Notes under the pieces: generated by a model
What the model saw: the letters and a program-made list of their open reading frames with translations, nothing else
The model's database searches: none
Told to the model about the DNA's origin: nothing
Program-made: the position numbers and the translations under genes
NCBI GenBank assembly: GCA_043772905.1
Contig: JAYVFS010000239.1
Coordinates: 1 to 64,000, forward strand
Direction of reading: 5' to 3'
DNA: 64,000 bases
Origin: JAAFJT01 sp043772905
GTDB taxonomy: Bacteria; Bacteroidota; Bacteroidia; Chitinophagales; Saprospiraceae
Shown here: positions 61,430 through 64,000 of the stretch, piece after piece
Position numbering within the stretch: the first letter of the stretch is position 1
Layout of the letters: every line of letters starts with the position of its first letter

Positions 61430-62150
61430 AGCCCTTTTGCGCTTTCACTTTACCCAAACCACTGACCGAACTCCGTACATTTTTAGGGTCGCCTCGATAA
61501 AGTACGCTGCCCATGCCCGACACATCGGCAACCAACTCATCACTCACATAACATTCCAATCGTCCAATGCCATTGACGGCGCAGCGAGCGTTTTGAATCA
61601 TTAAATCATAAGCATCAATATTACCCGTTCCGTTTAAGAAAAGACGTGCTTTTTGCGCTTTTCCAGCTATTTGGAGGTTGCCAACGCCGTCTAATTTGAT
61701 TTTTAGTTCTTCAATGTCCACATCGTTTGCTGTTACATTGTGCGCCCCTTCCAACAAAATATTGAGCTTTTGCCCCGTCCATTTGCCTTGTAAAGCGACG
61801 TTTCCAGCGCCTGAAAAAATCAATTCATCAAGCACGGGTGCAGTGATGTAAATTCTGATTTTTTCAAATTCATTCCAAAACTGCCAATTATATTGCTTCG
61901 TAATCAATAGTTTACCATCTTTGACCCGCGTTTTCATGCGGTCAATGCCTTGTTCCGAACCTTCGACGACAACGCTGAAAGTATCAGCTTGACGGATGTA
62001 AATATCGGCACCTAATTCGGCTTGAATGGTCGTGAAATCGCTCAAATCAAGGTTTTCAGAAATGTCGCTGTCCCGTCTTTTTTCTCTATTTTGTGCAAAA
62101 AAAGCGGTTGCGACCATTAGAAAAGTGAGTAAAAGTCCTATTTTTTTCAT
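61425..62150 (-). CDS. DUF2807 (GIN-domain) exported protein
   Basis: A 241-residue protein. The signal peptide MKKIGLLLTFLMVATAFFAQ ends at about residue 20. The rest is a right-handed beta-helix-like fold with the family's NLDLSDFTTIQAELGADIYI start and repeating G-x-G turns (SGAGNVALQGKW, DGVGNLQIAG, NGTGNIDAYD, SGMGSVLYRG). Families of this type are called head GIN or putative auto-transporter adhesin domains; a real role is unknown. The ATG at 62150 is preferred, as the extra N-terminal 18 residues of the longer frame precede a normal signal peptide. Confidence 0.82.
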   Translation of the reverse strand: MKKIGLLLTFLMVATAFFAQNREKRRDSDISENLDLSDFTTIQAELGADIYIRQADTFSVVVEGSEQGIDRMKTRVKDGKLLITKQYNWQFWNEFEKIRIYITAPVLDELIFSGAGNVALQGKWTGQKLNILLEGAHNVTANDVDIEELKIKLDGVGNLQIAGKAQKARLFLNGTGNIDAYDLMIQNARCAVNGIGRLECYVSDELVADVSGMGSVLYRGDPKNVRSSVSGLGKVKAQKGY

Positions 62151-62251
62151 GACAAAGTTCTTATTTGAATTGATGAACTGATTTTCAGAAAAGACATTTG
62201 ACAAAGACTTTACCCTACAATAATTTTCAAAAAAAATAAAAAAACATAGAA

Positions 62252-62842
62252 ATGACTAAAAATATTGGTAGAATCATCGTCTTACTTTTCGTCCTCGCTT
62301 TGGGCATTTATGGAGCGAAATGGTGGTTTGGAAGCAATGACCGACAGACACAACAGGAGTCGCAAGTGCTTTTGGAACAGGTAAAAGCGGTGACAAAACT
62401 CGTGACTACTGAGGGGTATTTTTCAGAAATTTTTAGTGAGGTGGACACCAAATCCTATTTCGGATTTCCATCTACAAAAAAAGTTTTGATAAAAGTAAAA
62501 GCTAAGGTATCGGCTGGGTTCAATCTGGCAAATATGAAAATTGAAGCCGACCATACCACTAAAACCCTGCGTTTAAGCAATATTCCCGCGCCTGAAATCA
62601 TCAGCATTGAGCCTGAAATCAGCTATTACGACATTGCCAACGGCGTTTTTAATACATTTACAAATGAAGACTACACGCGTCTGAACAAACGAGCTGTGGA
62701 AGTCGTGCGCGAACAAGCCTTGAAAAGCGATTTTATGAACAATGTGAATGAACAAGGCAAACGCAATTTTGATGCGCTTAGAATATTGGCAGAAAGTATG
62801 GGATGGAAGTTTGAAATTGTAGGTAGCGATTTTGTAAATTAA
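62252..62842 (+). CDS. DUF4230-domain membrane-anchored protein
   Basis: A 196-residue protein with one N-terminal helix (about 7-24) and the DUF4230 domain: VKAVTKLVTTEGYFSEIFSE, KVLIKVKAKVSAGFNLANMKIEAD, and SYYDIANGVFNTFTNEDYTRLN. Function is unknown. A motif copy at 62407 encodes TTEG, which falls in an otherwise conserved part of the domain. A small gene follows 24 bases later and may be in the same operon. Confidence 0.85.
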   Translation: MTKNIGRIIVLLFVLALGIYGAKWWFGSNDRQTQQESQVLLEQVKAVTKLVTTEGYFSEIFSEVDTKSYFGFPSTKKVLIKVKAKVSAGFNLANMKIEADHTTKTLRLSNIPAPEIISIEPEISYYDIANGVFNTFTNEDYTRLNKRAVEVVREQALKSDFMNNVNEQGKRNFDALRILAESMGWKFEIVGSDFVN

Positions 62843-62866
62843 ATTATTGTAGTCAAATTTTAAAAA

Positions 62867-63268
62867 ATGAAATCATACGAAGCAATCAAGGAAATTGCAG
62901 ACAGACTGTATATAGGCATCAATGACGAGAATGAAGTCGTTGATCGAATAGAAAAATCACTTGACAAGGTTCAAGCTCATATTTCAAGTGATTTTTATAA
63001 AATATTCAATATTGAGTTAAAGATGGAAGGTCATCTAATATATGTTGACGACCCGACATATAGACAAAGTGCAACAGGTTTGATTTTGAATGGATCATCT
63101 ATAGATGATGATTGCTTCAAAATTAGGGTGGAATGTCTCATTGATATTGGACGAATTTGGCTAAAAGTCATTAATAACTCTTCAAAACCTGAATTTATTA
63201 AAATAGAGAATAGAATTAAGGCAAAAATGAATAGTGAAGGGCTCGCAGAATTAAAAGAATTAAAGTAA
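62867..63268 (+). CDS. Hypothetical protein
   Basis: A 133-residue, probably cytoplasmic protein with an acidic mid-part (DDCFKIRVECLIDIGRIWLK). The helical N-terminus is MKSYEAIKEIADRLYIGIND. No family is recognised. It follows the DUF4230 gene by 24 bases. No motif copy lies inside. It could be a fast-evolving or acquired gene. Confidence 0.55.
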   Translation: MKSYEAIKEIADRLYIGINDENEVVDRIEKSLDKVQAHISSDFYKIFNIELKMEGHLIYVDDPTYRQSATGLILNGSSIDDDCFKIRVECLIDIGRIWLKVINNSSKPEFIKIENRIKAKMNSEGLAELKELK

Positions 63269-63327
63269 ATGCCTACAATAATGGTTTGCTGTCTATCTCG
63301 CGCCAAATAGCCCGCCCACGAACCGTG

Positions 63328-63378
63328 AATTGATAAATGGCTGTCTGGATTTAGTAACAATACAGCCATTTATCAATT
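63328..63378. terminator. Hairpin between convergent genes
   Basis: A perfect 17-base stem (63328-63344 with 63362-63378) with a 17-base loop, before the DUF4159 stop codon. No T run, so termination strength is uncertain. Confidence 0.6.
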
Positions 63379-63385
63379 AAATAAT

Positions 63386-63985
63386 TTATTGTTGCTGAAA
63401 CACATACCGAATAATATTTGCCCCCATTTCCAACGCTTTTTGGCGCAACTCCTCTGGATCTTTATGCACATCGTCCCAGCCATCGCCTAAGTCAGATTCA
63501 TAATTATAAAATGCTACAAGGCGACCTTGCCACATCAAACCATATCCTTTTGCTGGTTTGCCGTCGTGTTCATGAATTTTAGGAATGCCATTTGGGAACT
63601 CATAACGCTGATGATAAATTGGATGCGCATAAGGCAATTCAGTCAATTCCAACTCTGGAAACACCTTTTTCATAGCAGGACGAATAAAAATATCCATGCC
63701 ATAATCGTCATTGATGAACAAAAAGCCGCCTGCCATGAGGTAATTTCGCAAGTTTTCAGCTTCTTGATTCGAAAAAACAACATTGCCATGTCCCGTCATG
63801 TACAAAAACGAATGGTTGTAAATATCGGCACTACCCACCTCAACAGTCGCATAGTCCAATTCAAAATTGGTTCCTAAATTTTTATTGCAAAACGCTGCTA
63901 AGTTCTTCAACGAATTGACATCGTTGTACCAATCACCGCCACCGCTGTACTTCAAAAGAGCCAATTTCAATGTGGGTTTATTCAT
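63386..63985 (-). CDS. DUF4159-domain protein
   Basis: A 199-residue protein with the DUF4159 pattern: KLALLKYSGGGDWYNDVNSLKNLAAFCN, the central LYMTGHGNVVFSNQEAENLRNYLMAGGFLFINDDYG with a class-I amidotransferase-like fold, and HPIYHQRYEFPNGIPKI with conserved His residues. No signal peptide is seen. The function is unknown. In several Bacteroidota it sits near MoxR/VWA genes, but those would lie beyond the right edge here. The start codon is just inside the window. Confidence 0.85.
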   Translation of the reverse strand: MNKPTLKLALLKYSGGGDWYNDVNSLKNLAAFCNKNLGTNFELDYATVEVGSADIYNHSFLYMTGHGNVVFSNQEAENLRNYLMAGGFLFINDDYGMDIFIRPAMKKVFPELELTELPYAHPIYHQRYEFPNGIPKIHEHDGKPAKGYGLMWQGRLVAFYNYESDLGDGWDDVHKDPEELRQKALEMGANIIRYVFQQQ

Positions 63986-64000
63986 TGAAAATGAAAGCGT

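Larger units (their letters stand above)
154..62416. repeat. WTACTGAGGGG dispersed short-repeat family (55 exact copies)
   Basis: Core TACTGAGGGG with a G run of 4-7, read directly. The preceding base is A in 33 copies, T in 17, G in 4 and C in 1. Forward-strand copies (19) start at 154, 2586, 3150, 4428, 5342, 13118, 23449, 25237, 27158, 40477, 44513, 46226, 47593, 49315, 49771, 54838, 56097, 58855, 62407. Reverse copies (36), seen as a C run followed by TCAGTA, start at 5373, 7126, 7441, 8219, 8538, 9882, 10338, 10770, 11793, 13646, 14643, 16110, 17163, 17629, 19216, 20023, 23941, 28327, 29139, 31353, 33302, 33371, 34947, 36950, 39831, 42120, 42757, 43996, 44532, 52767, 52867, 54077, 56722, 59013, 60257, 61122. 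Forty are inside genes and 15 between genes. One-mismatch variants lie at 31041, 31595, 35523, 41306 (TACAGAGGGG) and 37161 (TACTAAGGGG); 37928 is an interrupted form. The interval given is only the outer range of the family. Function is unknown; an uptake sequence is the best guess. Confidence 0.95.

Noticed and set aside
154..62416. TACTGAGGGG as an insertion element or MITE
   Set aside because: Copies share only 10-12 bases with no conserved flanks, target duplications or inverted ends, and they sit in frame in core genes.
154..62416. TACTGAGGGG as FtsK KOPS or as Chi
   Set aside because: Bias is only about 2:1 and does not change at the candidate origin. KOPS and Chi usually show strong, origin-dependent polarity.
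1..64000. tRNA, rRNA or CRISPR arrays
   Set aside because: No cloverleaf, rRNA segment or regularly spaced direct repeat was recognised. The dispersed motif is not regularly spaced.

Overview
The window is chromosomal DNA of a member of the Bacteroidota. The evidence is the gene families (PorG/DUF6089 outer-membrane protein, DUF547, DUF2452, DUF2807, DUF4159, DUF4230, PaiB, type III pantothenate kinase), the TAnnTTTG promoter boxes just upstream of many genes, AT-rich intergenic DNA, and the long hairpin repeats typical of this phylum between genes. The genus cannot be told from the sequence alone. No rRNA, tRNA, CRISPR array, prophage or insertion sequence was seen.

Layout. 0.4-2.3 kb: three tandem Crp/Fnr-type regulators, the third frameshifted in a T run. 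2.6-11.5 kb: ftsK, metF, recN, an MscS channel, an exported unknown, dtd and a SRAP (YedK/HMCES) gene. 11.53-12.45 kb: a gene-free stretch with many DnaA-box-like nonamers and an AT-rich flank, read here as a candidate replication origin. 12.5-21.6 kb: MarR regulator, DUF547 lipoprotein, glutamate-synthase-like flavoprotein, aroA, alkD-like glycosylase, DUF2452 protein, and a TolC/HlyD export pair. 21.7-23.7 kb: a small, probably accessory segment (membrane peptide, cysteine-rich lipoprotein, XRE regulator, unknown). 24.0-31.5 kb: parC, thrC, thrB, an outer-membrane protein and coaX, with six parS-like sites in and around parC-thrC-thrB. 32.2-37.8 kb: an unknown, PaiB, a HigBA toxin-antitoxin pair, an unknown overlapping higA, and uvrA. 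38.0-50.8 kb: TPR lipoprotein, OmpA protein, orphan histidine kinase, inactive M16 protein, YkgJ, M48 protease, PorG-like protein, flavin reductase, M20 amidohydrolase. 50.9-64 kb: clpX, a polytopic membrane protein, rlmB, an LPG-synthase-TM protein, an ABC exporter, rmuC, a lipoprotein, an amidase-like protein, DUF2807, DUF4230 and DUF4159 proteins.

The most striking feature is not a gene. The asymmetric word TACTGAGGGG (usually preceded by A or T, with a G run of 4-7) occurs 55 times in 64 kb, about once per 1.2 kb, on both strands. Forty copies lie inside protein-coding genes, in every reading frame that does not create a stop, and 15 lie between genes. Two pairs form inverted repeats at gene ends. 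Density and genic location, absence of conserved flanks, use of inverted pairs at gene ends, and concentration in repair genes (recN 3, uvrA 2, rmuC 2, alkD 2) all resemble the DNA uptake sequences of Neisseria and Pasteurellaceae. Orientation does not flip at the candidate origin, which argues against a KOPS or Chi role. An uptake-sequence-like system in Bacteroidota is the leading hypothesis. It is an inference and needs genome-wide counting and transformation assays.

Together, the candidate origin (about 12 kb), the parS-like cluster (26.7-29.2 kb), ftsK and parC suggest an origin-proximal chromosome segment rich in genome-maintenance genes.
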